DNA of 64,000 nucleotides. Source: Paraglomus occultum (taxonomy: Eukaryota; Glomeromycota; Glomeromycetes; Paraglomerales; Paraglomeraceae). Position numbers and translations under genes: made by a program. The stretch lies in contig CAJVPJ010000013.1 of assembly GCA_910592205.1 (NCBI GenBank), positions 1 through 64,000 on the forward strand, in the 5' to 3' direction. Below, one piece after another: positions 22,206 through 33,489 of this stretch. Each line of letters opens with the position of its first letter. The first letter of the stretch is position 1. Below the pieces are notes generated by a model. That model had not been told where the DNA came from, did not search any database, and saw only the letters and a program-made list of their open reading frames with translations.

Positions 22206-22494
22206 GAAATTAAATCGGGTAACATGTAGACGTTGTGCTACTGACGACCCTGCTCTGATCCACTAACAGACACAGGAAACTATGCATATTTTTGGGAGAT
22301 TAACTTTAATTTACCAATCAGGTTGCATTTCTAATCATGACGGTTCTTGGCAGTGGATCCCTTTCTTTCCGGATTTGGATAATCTCCTTAATATTAATTA
22401 TTGATCTCCATATCACGCAGAGTTAATAACGCAATGCAAACACGTGATGCAAATGCCAAACCCTTATTTAATAAATTTCACGTTCAACCTAATA
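22206..22494. other. Intergenic, upstream of channel gene
   Basis: Likely promoter of the minus-strand channel gene; no clear motif. It borders the histone-fold relic that ends at 22495. Confidence 0.35.
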
Positions 22495-22690
22495 CTAACG
22501 TTCATTACTTAAAGCTCTTAAGACATCAGTGACAGATACCATGGATTGCCTCTCGTAATAACGTACCAACGCACTAACATAATAGCAGATTTGCTGTTTA
22601 AATGAGCAGAAACTTGTCGTAGACATTCTCCAGATATTTTCATTCCGTGACCCTTTTGTAGCGAGCGCGCTAAAGGTGCACACCTATCTG
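22495..22690 (-). pseudogene. Possible histone-fold (H4-like) remnant, frameshifted
   Basis: One minus-strand frame gives APLARSLQKGHGMKISGE then CLRQVSAHLNS. A second frame, one base shifted near 22600, continues SFKQQICYYVSALVRYY then ERQSMVSVTDVLRALSNER and a stop at 22495. Joined by position, the pattern resembles a histone fold of H4 type (H4: RRLARRGGVKRISG ... [22 protein letters not shown]): basic-KISG start, long middle helix, then a VTVTDVLRAL-like final helix. Identity is low and there is no clear start. It may be a relic of an H4-like or kinetochore/TAF histone-fold gene, or chance. Confidence 0.3.
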
Positions 22691-23512
22691 TATAAACGTA
22701 AATATTATCAGTTCCATAGCCTACTTTATACCAGAAAGAATAATCGTCCCTCATTGAGACCAGGATCATTTTATGATACGCATTCTTTCGTTATGCAATA
22801 TTGCTTACATGGACAAATATGTGTCACATCGAAGAGAACAATTATATTACAAGCTCAACAGAAGAAAGCCACGCTTTGACCTAATTCATCGGGTACACTG
22901 CTAACTTTGAACAACATAATTATGATTATAATATTTACAAAGTTAAGTTAGTATTATATTTGTAATTGCGCTCATAACAAACGGTGACATCATTTTTTTT
23001 TGTCAAGTGTGATTGCGGAGTCGGCATTATAAAAAGTACAATAAACAAAAAAGTCTCTACATTAGGCTGAAAAATTTGAAGACAGGTCGAGAGGAGTTAT
23101 TAGGGGATAAAGACTGTAATAACAAGACCGATATTTAGATCGTGAGTATAAAATCGTAGTTTAAACGTGACAGAAATTTCAGAGAATTTTCTCTTAACTT
23201 AGAAATTTTATTGCCGATCTAGATACAAATTAGTCGCAGACTTAATAAAGAGGTTAATGGTGAGTGCACTCCATATTAATATTAATATTAATTATTGTGG
23301 CAGATTTAAAACGAAATGGGGCCTTCTCGGAATGGGGTGTAGAAAGCTTAGTTCTCAATTTGCGACACAATATTTCAAAGCTGATGACTGGCTGAAGACG
23401 TCGTACATTCGGTCACGTTACTGTAACCAATTTCTGAAGATCTTGCATTTGACGATAACTTAACATTCAAAGAATTCACAGACTCAAGCCAATCCTAATT
23501 TTATCAACAAAG
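22691..23512. other. Intergenic, IMP4 promoter side
   Basis: No exon supported. TGAAAAATTTGA at 23068-23079, about 440 bp before the IMP4 start, resembles the RRPE motif of ribosome-biogenesis genes. An ATTAATATTAATATTAATTA simple repeat lies near 23275. Confidence 0.35.
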
Positions 23513-24994
23513 ATGGTGTGTTAATGTCAAAGTTCTGATTGGAATTTCTACAACAGTCTTACCGATCCTTTTGACATAGATTCGAAGACAAACCCGCCTT
23601 CGCCGCGAATATCTTTATCGTAAATCACTTGAGACAAACGAAAGACAAATATATGAAAGAAAGCAAAAAATTAAAGAAGCAATAAGAGGTCTATTACATT
23701 TTCATTCGCCGAACACGTTGAATTCGGGTCTAATGTCTTCGTCGATATACAGTTTGCTTGATCAATTATTAACAAACTTATATAATAAATAGAGGGGAAA
23801 CCTATTCCTACTGAACTAAGGAAGGATGCAGCACAGTTACAGAAGGAACTCCATTATGATGAAGCGCAAATAGGTTGATAGTTGATTGGTAAATATCTGC
23901 TTTGCGTTATGACACTGGATTTCTTACGTATTCTATAACCTGTAGAGCCATCTACTCACATTGATGACGAATATGCACGCGCCGGAATATACGATCCTAA
24001 GGTCTTGATCACTACTTCACGGGATCCCAGTAGTAGGCTTCAACAATTTGCAAAGGTTAGAATACGTTCATTTATGACAAATCAACGAACTTGCTTAATA
24101 GACATCTTCTGATCACTTGAACCACTAGGAAGTGAGATTGATTTTCCCAAATTCGCAAAGAATAAATCGTGGTAATTACATATTGAAGGATATCGTGGAT
24201 GCATGCAAATCTAATGACGTCACAGACTTGATCATTCTTCACGAGCATCGTGGTGAACCAGGTAGACATTATATTGCATCTATTGGCATCAATTGGGCAT
24301 TGAACTAACTTCACTGCTTGTAAATTTATTCAATAGTTGGAATGATAGTGTGTCATTTTCCTTATGGACCGACAGCTTTCTTCAGTTTACATAATGTTGT
24401 GTTGAGACATGATATCAGAGACCAAGGCACAGTTTCGGAAGCCTATCCTCATCTCATATTTCATAATTTTAACACAAAATTAGGACACAGGGTAAATTAT
24501 TGGTTCTGTTATCTGTCAATTAGTTGGCGTAATCCTGATGATTGCATCAATTGTAGGTGATGAGCATACTTAAATATCTATTTCCAGTGCCAAGGGAAGA
24601 CAGCAAACGCGTTATGACGTTTGCCAATGAAAGTGATTACATATCGTTCAGGTGATCTTCAGACGGTAGAGCAAGACAAGTTGGTGGTTGTTTTGTAACA
24701 AATCATGAAACTCATAAACATAATTTCATTTTCAGACATCATGTATTCATTAAGACAAGTCATAAAGACGTTCAATTGGCTGAAGTTGGTCCTCGATTTG
24801 AAATGAGACGTAAGTTATCTAATGCCTATTATCAATCTTTACAACATATGATTCCATATTTCTGATAATTATCAATTGACTGACCTTAACTAGTATACGA
24901 GATTAAACTCGGCACGGTCGATCTCAAAGTAGCGGATACAGAGTGGGTGCTGCGTCCATATCAGCGCACAGCAAAGAAACGGGACCATCTATAA
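23513..24994 (+). CDS. IMP4: U3 snoRNP protein IMP4 (Brix domain)
   Basis: Nine exons: 23513-23515, 23580-23688, 23793-23873, 23946-24055, 24129-24261, 24337-24491, 24557-24651, 24736-24809, 24894-24994; 286 aa, close to the family length (about 290). Imp4 binds the U3 snoRNA-pre-rRNA duplex in the small-subunit processome and supports 18S rRNA processing in the nucleolus. The N-terminus [19 protein letters not shown] and then [20 protein letters not shown] are diagnostic. The Brix domain follows: [116 protein letters not shown]. Exon 1 supplies only the ATG, followed at once by GTGTGT; all phases then agree. The exon 2 donor (GTCTAT) is weak, so that junction could shift by a few codons. Confidence 0.93.
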
Positions 24995-25565
24995 ACCAAT
25001 ACCAAACAATTAGTAATGAACAAACATGTGAACGACAGCTTAGTCATATAAAACCACCTGTACCATCAATGTTTTCTGACCAAAAGTAGACTTGAAAAAA
25101 TGTAATAATTACGTATTTCTAAATATCGCAAGAAGCTTGTGTCACTCTAGAGCTCTTACAAAAGTACAAATAAGGAAACAAGTAAGCAAATACATATTAT
25201 AAATTACTAATTGTATACTAAACTGCGTGCTAAATACTATATTAACTTGATAATAAACTCAACAATGCATATACACAGATAATGTTCTTACCTGCTCGTG
25301 ATTCAAAATAATGGATTCGGTAACACACAACCAATCAATACGTAAACAGTCGCTCAACTCGTCTTAATAGTAAATACTGTCAAATGAAAGCCATATTAGA
25401 ATCTTGCAATGCCGACTAAGAAGCATTCGACAAAAATCCAAATATTCACGCTCCCATCTGCTGTTTTCAGTCTCTGACGCATAACTTTCTCTTGACAACT
25501 TATAAAATCATAAAACTATCAATATAGAATAAACCCACTCCTCCTTTCTAGTCAATTATTTCCTC
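24995..25565. other. Intergenic IMP4 to MIT-domain gene
   Basis: AT-rich; contains the IMP4 3' flank and the promoter of the next plus-strand gene. Nothing else recognised. Confidence 0.4.
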
Positions 25566-28537
25566 ATGTCTACTCCAGCAACAAACCCTACATCCCGTCA
25601 TCTAACCACCACTACCACAAACTCGAGAACTCTTTCCAAAACGGCCGAACCGGGGAATTCATCCAGCTCCTCAATACAACAGCCTCCTCCGTCACCTCGT
25701 GCACATTCCAAATCAATACTCACGATAGCGCTACAGAAGGCTCAATCTGCCGTGCTATTAGACTCTGCCAATAATGTAGCCGCTGCGTTAGCCGCATACA
25801 AGCAGACTGTAAGGCTGTTATCGCAAGTGATAGACAAAGCTGCTAATGAAGGTGATCGCCAAAGGTTACAGAATATCGTGAGTTATTCCTGTATTAACAT
25901 TACTTGTGATAATTTGATTACTTTTTATGCGCATTGAGTCATTATTTCCAATCGTAAGATCGACTTGAGCATATTTAGAAATTGTTGCGAGTGAATTGAC
26001 GCTTGCTTATTGGGCGTTGAGCATTAGAGGCTCAAAGTGAATGATAAAGGATTGTATATACATCATTTTATAATATGTGTTTCGAACGATCAATTAACGT
26101 CTAGTTCGGTTGACCTTTTTATTTCTAGCACGACACATATGCCGAACGAATCAAACTACTCTCGACTATTGTCCCTTCTCCTAATGAAGACGTAACTAAC
26201 TCGGAGAATGATCCAAACAACAATACACGCAATAATAAACATACTAGGCAACGGAGTGCTAGCTGTGCAGAACCAGTGACTAGTCCACAGACAGTTATTA
26301 ATTCTAAAACAGTGGACAAGCGTAAAAGCAATTCCTCTGATCACAAAAAGCGGATCGATGTTCTGGACAAGGCAATCCAGAAGAGGGGTTACACAAAGTC
26401 CTCGCCAGCAGATACAAAAGTACTCCACTATACTAATTCAACTGCATCAAGCCAAATGGACGATCCAAGTCACGTTAATGTCACTAACGTTAATGGCATT
26501 ACATTTAATGCGAACGTACCAGATACGACTAGTGATTCAGAATCCGCACAGAAAGCAGGACCAAGGAGAAAAAAATCAACGTCTTCAGTATCAACAACAA
26601 GATCATGGAACTCTAGAAAATCTTTCATGTCGGATAAGACAACTCCTCCTCAATCAGATTACGAATCGGCTGCAGAAAGACCAAAATCTCCTGCAGAATC
26701 TACAGAAGGAAACGAATCGTCAATCAGTCTATCTGACTTTGGATCGGGATCGGAAGATCAGAACGATGTTTATGGGCCTCTTATCAGAGATGAAGAGGCG
26801 ACGCAAGGCATAAAGCATGTAAAAAGCAAAAGTGATCCAACAAGAATCGATACAAATCCGAATGGCAATTCAATGACATACAAACAGCAATTAACTCAGT
26901 CCGAACAGAAGCGTTTTCAATCACCGCGTATTTTAATTCCACCTCCCCCTAAGGGAGATCCACCAAAACCCGCACAACTTAAGACGTTTCAACCTGAAAT
27001 TATAAAGTATGTAAAACCCAAGGTTTTTAGTCCAACATTTCTACCTCCTGAACCACCATCAGTTCCACCTCCAGGGACGGAGGTATTAGAAAAAAAGAAA
27101 TCAACCTCAGTCAAAGCTAGTCCCTCACCAAAGCCATTACCGATTTCATCAAAATCAGAACCTAATCTATTAGCAAGCCAGCATCAAGATTTGAATGATG
27201 ATGTTGCTAATAAGCCGTTACCAACCCAAACACGTTCGAAAGCATCTACGCCCTCTACAAAACAACTTTTTGGTAAGGAGGCACCTACAAGTCGACGGCC
27301 AGGACCCCTTCCCTTGGTGCAAGAAAAACAATATAACTCCCGTATAGTACTTACTCGTGTAGCATCGAGCCAAGATACTACAACCCCATCAAGTCCTGGC
27401 CCGCCCAGACGATCAGCCTCGAACCCTGGTCAATCGCGAAAAGGTCATAATGCCACTCGATTTAATCCGCATTTGTCGACTCTGCCTGGATCGCCTACTT
27501 CACCGTGGGTCTCGGGTTTTAACATGCAGTCACCACCGCTTGGTAGTCCGATGAGTCCGCTGTATAGGTCAGATTCTGCAAGATTATATGATGCAAGTTA
27601 TTCCTCATTGGTCAATACGAGCTCTACGCATTCTCTCGATTCGGGTGTTTATGTGCCGGGCCAGAATGCGCCACCAGATTTACCTCCGGATGATGTACAT
27701 ATGAGGCCGTTTTGGTTAATGCGGCTGTTGGGGCGTACGATGGCGAGTGGGGGATATCTAACCGAAAAGCTGTATGTTCCTAGTAGTGTTTGGGGTCAGG
27801 CAACTGTTAAGCTGTCTGCTATAGAAGCAAAAGTTTCTAGTTGTGACATTATATATAACTGTTTGTTGAGGCTGGAAAAGATTCCTGTTCACGATATGGA
27901 TGGTCTTGTCAAGGTTAGTTTTATAAAAGAGGGGAAATTTGTGTTTGCCGCAGTTGGTGATAAGGTCAACTTTATGAAACGTCCATGTATGATACTTGAA
28001 TTACGCTAAAGCTTGAACATCTTTTGTAGGAATTGGACTCTATCGATTCTACTATTGAATCTATCCAAAATACTCTGGCGCGTAAGCTCAGTTTTGTAGA
28101 GTCGACAAATGGAAAGAGTCGCCAGAGTACTAATTCTATTATGAATTGGGGAAACAAAATAAGTCAGCGGCTTGATCGAATGTCTGACAAACGTAGCGAG
28201 ACTAATGCATATGTAGAAATTTTATTGAAAGTATTTACTAATGCTAAAGTTGTGGGTGAGTACAGGTTATATGTTGAGATATTTCGTCTTTGATTATTGT
28301 CATCGTTTTGAAAATGCTTGGGTTACTTATTTTACATATTAACTGTTTATAGAAACCTATATTACCCACTTCTCCTCATTCAAAGCACCCTATCATCACC
28401 ATCACACTCACATTGTAACTCGTTTATATAAAATAGCCGACTTTTTTGGAAATGTTATATGTCGATTTGTAGTAAAAGATCTCGGGATACTCATAGATAA
28501 ATACGTTAAAAGAGGAGGGCACTGGTTAACAGACTAA
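25566..28537 (+). CDS. MIT-domain protein, conserved fungal, trafficking-related
   Basis: Four exons, 25566-25877, 26129-27913, 28030-28255 and 28353-28537, give 835 aa with consistent phases. Residues about 49-118 are an MIT (microtubule interacting and trafficking) domain: ILTIALQKAQSAVLLDSANN, VAAALAAYKQTVRLLSQVI, QNIHDTYAERIKLL. Such three-helix domains bind ESCRT-III tails in endosomal sorting and related membrane work. The long middle (about 150-680) is Ser/Pro-rich and disordered, with proline runs (IPPPPKGDPPKPAQ). A conserved C-terminal part starts DDVHMRPFWLMRLLGRTMAS, then GGYLTEKLYVPSSVWGQ, coiled segments (ELDSIDSTIESIQNTLARKL) and VVKDLGILIDKYVKRGGHW. The MIT plus 'PFWLMRLL' layout is shared by uncharacterised fungal proteins. 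ESCRT partnership is inference. Confidence 0.85.
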
Positions 28538-28990
28538 ATTACTAATACAAAGTAATATATATGTGTGTGTGTTTTCTAATTAATCTTTTGACTATTTCCC
28601 CGGTTTATTTCTATTTACATAATAGAGATTACGATAGTTGTATGGTTTGTTAGAGTTGTTTTGAGAGTGTCTCATTTGTATTATTATATTTATTCTTTCT
28701 ATATATTTCACACGCACACACCTATATATATCTCTCTCTTTCTCTATATATATATATTTTCTTATTGAGAACACAGCTGTATCATATTTCCTACTATAGG
28801 GACATGACATGTTAAATATGATCTCTGGAAAAAAAGCGAACGCGCCCATCTATCAGAATAAATTGTAGAAATATTTCATAATCCTACATTTTGACACGTC
28901 GATTGTCACTTGTTTGCATCAACAACTTTCAACACTGTGCTTGCCCCATAATGATCTATGAAATAGAAAGTGTTAATGTACAAGGGTTGG
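28538..28990. other. Intergenic with CT/TA microsatellite
   Basis: Convergent 3' ends of the MIT-domain gene (+) and phosphodiesterase gene (-). A CACACACA/TATATATCTCTCTCTTTC/TATATATA low-complexity run lies at about 28709-28760, and TATATATGTGTGTGTG at about 28555-28570. Confidence 0.5.
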
Positions 28991-30159
28991 CTAAAGCGAC
29001 GCAAAGACATCCTTCGGGTGCTCACCAGACAGTTGTGTGAACGGATAATCTTCCTTTACGAAAAATTCTTCGATTTTTGTCCTGTCGACATCATAGACAA
29101 AATGCGCTTCACCGGTTACATCCCTCTTGGGCTTTTCGTTAATTGATAGAATATAATCTAAACTCGCCATAGCACAGTAGTCATGTTTAGCAGCAAGCAC
29201 TGTTTCTCTCGGTTGTAAATGTCCATTTTCGTCCACCGTAATGTCACCAAAGGTAACCGGATGATGATAATAACTTTCCTTCAACAAATCTCTTATATGG
29301 AGGGTCGAATCGACGAATATCATATGCTCGGTAGCATCAGGTAAACCTGGATCTATCAATTTTGCATCTATTCCCTCACCACGCAATATTTTCATCATCA
29401 GCTTGTACTCGTTACTATCCCCTGTCGCACTTGCAGGGTTTGCTGGATCATACGGAGGCCGACCGTTTACATTCAGGTCACCTACAACGAGAATAGCCTC
29501 GTTTGGCTTACGCATTGATTTAGAAACGTGTTTGTTAATAAATTTACGTAACGTTGCTAATTGTTGGTATCGAATTATAGCTGATGGTTCCGTCACGGGA
29601 GGTGAGCTCATGTATGATGCTTGAGTATGAGTAACAAAGAGATGTATAGTGTGCATCGGGGTCACTTCGATACGAGCGTACAGTGCCCCTTTATCGGAGA
29701 ATCTATGATCGTGTTGCGATGACTATTTTAAATGCGTTATAATCATACGTTTTGTTATAGGATCCCAGAATGACCCTGGGTTAAAAAGAAAACAAGGAAT
29801 ATTTTCCCCTGTGACATATCGTACCTATCGCTGTGAACACCGACGGGATACACAATAAAGTCCCTGCTTCTAATGGGAAACCTGCAAAGTATAATTAAAC
29901 CTCCGTCAATGGAACCACTCAGAAGCCGCTTTGCGGGAGAGGCCCAAGAGTAATTAAATCCCGCCTTGAACGCAGCTTCCAACAGTCGCGCGCGTCTGCT
30001 ACTGCCAAAGGCAAACATTTCCTGTAAACATATTATGTCGTATTTGTGCAAGCAATGTTTTATAAAGTACGCAAGTCTCGCTTCCTTGTGGTCACTGGCA
30101 TTATTCTTTACGAGAGGCGGACGCATGAACAAATTAAATGTCAGCAAACGAACTTCCAT
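28991..30159 (-). CDS. Sphingomyelinase-like phosphodiesterase (EEP fold)
   Basis: Two exons, 30159-29825 and 29702-28991, 348 aa; the 122-bp intron joins ..VHSDR to FSDKGALYARIE in phase 2. The protein is an endonuclease/exonuclease/phosphatase-fold enzyme. Motifs in order: LTFNLFMRPP (first metal Asn), YDIICLQEMFAFGSSRR (metal Glu), SIDGGLIILCRFPI, DKGALYARIEVTP, HLFVTHTQAS, EAILVVGDLNVNG (catalytic Asp/Asn) and MASLDYILSI near the C-terminus. Members with this exact pattern are annotated as neutral sphingomyelinase or inositol-phosphosphingolipid phospholipase C; they hydrolyse the phosphodiester of complex sphingolipids to ceramide, Mg-dependent. No signal peptide or C-terminal membrane anchor is visible. 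An in-frame ATG at 30210 would add 17 residues. Substrate is inferred. Confidence 0.85.
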
Positions 30160-30628
30160 GACTGCGAACAGTAAAGAAGGAGGTACCCCAATGGTGAATG
30201 TGTTGTGCAAAGAAAGCTGTGTGAAACAAGTCTATGTACTTGGGTAATACAGTTATTGAAAGACTTTTTTAGACTACCGTTTCGAGTGTAACAGACTTTT
30301 ATTGCATTTTCTTTATGTGCAGACAGAACAAAGAAATGGATGAAGATTGGTTAGTTGTTTATAATGTGGAGTGTAACAGTTCTTTTGGCGAACAGTTTGC
30401 CTTTGAGAATGAAATTTTTTTAATGACAACGTTTGTTATTATTATTATATCGCCGATTATATGCTAACGCTGATACTAACGCTAAGCCGTATTTCTAAAT
30501 CTGGCGTTCGAAATAGACAATGCTACAAACATCATCTTCAAATGGTGATGAGAACGACACTTTTACAAACAAATAAACAGTTTCTTTATTACATATGTGT
30601 ACAGAAATCGCATAATAATAACGCATTT
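30160..30628. other. Intergenic phosphodiesterase to molybdate transporter
   Basis: Promoter of the minus-strand phosphodiesterase gene and 3' flank of the transporter gene. Nothing else supported. Confidence 0.4.
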
Positions 30629-32051
30629 TCAATTTTTAAGCTGCTCCGTTGTCGCTGTATTACCGTTACTAGTAGCGTTCGGTATCAATGAGCGAACAAG
30701 ATAAAATAAAAGACTAACCAGCATACCACCAACATATCCAATTCCATCATTTTGGAAACCGACCAATAATCCTGCCGTTACGATAACAAGGGTAAAATTC
30801 TTCTTGTTCGTCTCGTCGTCGTCATTGTCATCACAAGAGGTCATGAAATTTCGTGCTGCACAGGCCAATTCCGCTCCAGAGACGAAGAGCATTACACCGA
30901 GAAGTGAATAGGGGAAGAATCCTAAAAGACTGGTTAAAGTCCTTCCAAACAAAATTCCCAGAATCAACTTGAACAATCCAAGAAATAAAACGCTGACTTC
31001 GGATCTCGCGCCGAAACGATATTGACCAGCTAGTCCACCTGATCCATGACAATATGGAATAGATCCGAAAAAACACCCAATAATGTTCATAAGACCGACA
31101 GAGACTGAGATTTTTTCAACAGTGTTCAATGAGGACCGTTCCGGGAACAAATCATTAGCCAACGCCGCCAACGCGATAACAGAGTTGAGAGCTGTCAATG
31201 GAAGTTGTCCAAGAGCTGCATTGAGAAATCCAGTTTTAAATTCTTGCAGAGTTGGAACAACAGTTGTGGGATAGTTAAATGAGACTGATGGTGGCGTCGT
31301 GTCAGATTTGAAGACTTTTACCAAGGCGAATGTTAGCCCCAAAATGAACAGTATTAATGCAGTCGGTATTCTTTTGGACGAATAGAAGACAAATACGAAT
31401 ATAAAGGCTAGAAGAGCCCATTCATAATTATCATTCCATTTCCAAAAAGTACCACCCCAACTACCGTTTTTTCGAACCATATCAGCAGCCTTTATGATCA
31501 GCGTTATGCCCGCTCCCAGTTGGATACCTCTGATTATTGGAATGGGTGTAAACTTCTCAACGATCTTGATAGTTCTAGTGATACCGAGAGCAAATATCAT
31601 AAATCCAACGCCAAGACCTGCCGACATGACTTCACCAATTGTTAGATGTGCCGAAATTGCCACCGCTGCAACAGCTGTATAGTAGATATACTTGTCAATA
31701 TAATTTTTCTAAAAAAAATACTAAATGATAAATATGCACATTACCTTTCATGGGTTGAACACACATGGGTATTCGAAACATCAAACCACTCGTGATATTC
31801 CACAATCCCCCGAATATAAGCGATGCTGTCAAAGACACTTGCCCGGTAATTGAAAGAGCTACCAAGATTGGGAGTAAGGTACCCAGGTCGCCTAGACTAC
31901 CACTTAATTCCGATAGGGAGACATTCTCCTTTATATGCAAAGCTCTTTCTTTGGCAGTTGAACAAACATAATGCAAAGGATTCCGCCAAAGGGAAGGATC
32001 GCGGTTCGAATTTGGGGATCCTACAACTTCGATGATTTCATGAGAAGTCAT
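30629..32051 (-). CDS. MOT1-type molybdate transporter (SulP-like)
   Basis: Two exons, 32051-31745 and 31674-30629, joined in phase 1, 450 aa. The sequence is a polytopic membrane protein with the MOT1 family motifs: ELSGSLGDLGTLLPILVAL near the N-terminus, MFRIPMCVQPMKAVAAVAI across the splice junction, and PYCHGSGGLAGQYRFGARS in the second half, followed by VLFLGLFKLILGILFG. Family members carry molybdate (MoO4 2-) at high affinity for molybdenum-cofactor enzymes such as nitrate reductase; they lack the STAS domain of sulfate carriers, and none is seen here. About ten membrane segments can be picked out by eye. Plasma membrane or an internal membrane is equally possible. Confidence 0.88.
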
Positions 32052-32309
32052 GTTTTAACTCTCGTTAAAAAAAAATGCTCGCGGTCCTTTTATCTCATAG
32101 TTATCTTGACTTTTTTTCCCGATAACCGCCATCCGTGTGACGATACACTACTCTATCTTTCAGGTTGTAATAAGTTCTATCTGTAAGTAAAAAATGCGAG
32201 TGTCATCTCCATACACAGAAAGTTCTGGCAGCTCTGATTATCGCTGTATACGTATTTGCTATGGTACAACCTTAATTGATAGGAGGCAATAACCAATTTA
32301 CAGCATGTC
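32052..32309. other. Promoter side of the molybdate transporter gene
   Basis: Short upstream region of the minus-strand transporter gene. No specific motif recognised. Confidence 0.35.
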
Positions 32310-32890
32310 GTAAATGCCAATGCAATGTTATTTATGCGATTGTAATAGAAAGTTAACAGATTATCTTTCCAATCAAAGATGTACATTTTTACGTGTCACA
32401 GCAGATTGCAAGTACCATTCTAATTCTGTGTACATCTCAGTAATATCGATAACATTAACGAATTTCCTACTTCTACATTCTGAGCATCGCATATGCAAGA
32501 CACGCAAAGCAAATCCTCTACTTGCTCCATACAATCCCAGAATAAAAGTAGTTTATTTACTTGCAATGAAGGAAGCAATAGCACGATCTACAGGATATCA
32601 ATAAATGCCAATGTTACTTGTACGAAAATTTACAATCGTGATAGAAACTAGAAAAGTTACAGATTATCTTTCCAATCAGAGATTACTAATATAAGACATT
32701 CTGCTGTAATTGTTACAGTATGACTAAAAAGTTTAATAATTCCACCAGTAATAGTAATAGTACCTAATTACCGATCACCATTCTAAACCTCGTGTATGCA
32801 ATCTAGGCAAAGCAAGCCTTGCTTCCTTCACACAATCCCAAAATAAAAAGTAGTTTATTTATTTGCAACAGACTTTTTAGAAAAGATCGT
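32310..32890. repeat. Degenerate direct duplication, period about 290-300 bp
   Basis: Two tandem copies share, in order, AAATGCCAATG, ACAGATTATCTTTCCAATCA, GCAAAGCAA, then ACAATCCCA(G/A)AATAAAA, and AGTAGTTTATTTA. Copy 1 is about 32312-32590 and copy 2 about 32601-32885. Divergence is substantial. No protein is encoded. Confidence 0.6.
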
Positions 32891-33187
32891 CACAAACATG
32901 ATCATCTGCCGCACAAGGATCGCCGTCAAAGGATCGCCGCTGTCGCCAAAGATTGACGTTACTTAATTAAAATTAAAATTTAAAATATATGAATAACGTT
33001 GTTTCAGTTACATGTATAAATTATTTTAATTTGCCAATTAAATAGTAAAATATTTCCTGTCGAAATCGCTATTTCTATTTTGCTGTATCGCGGTATTTAC
33101 ATTATAAAACTGTGTAAAAGACATTGTGTAATATGGATTACACGGTTGCGTATCACGAAAAGGTCTTTTGTCTTAATATATCGAATA

Positions 33188-33487
33188 CCGTATTCTTCCG
33201 AAATAAGCAACACCCAACACCTGTTTTACATAAGTTCCGAAAATAAGCAACACTTCAGAATAAATAATTTACCTTTATAAATGTATTCAATTAGTTATTT
33301 TATTTTATTATTGTTATTACAGTAATAAAAAATGATTAATCCGTCTCATCAATGATGTCAATGATAGTCAGTGGTATTATCGACAGCAATCACATAATTC
33401 AGTGGGAATTTTTTTCATTTTATTAAACTACCCAAAAACAAGCAATACTATAACAAAAAAGTGTTGCTTATTTTCGGAAGAATACGG
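33188..33487. mobile_element. 300-bp MITE with TA target duplication
   Basis: Left end CCGTATTCTTCCGAAATAAG then CAACAC (33188-33213); right end GTGTTGCTTATTTTCGGAAG then AATACGG (33461-33487). The arms match over 26-27 bases with one single-base indel. TA flanks both sides (33186-33187 and 33488-33489). A third copy of the arm core, TTCCGAAAATAAGCAACAC, lies just inside the left end at about 33235. There is no coding capacity, so this is a non-autonomous Tc1/mariner-type miniature element. Confidence 0.8.
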
Positions 33488-33489
33488 TA

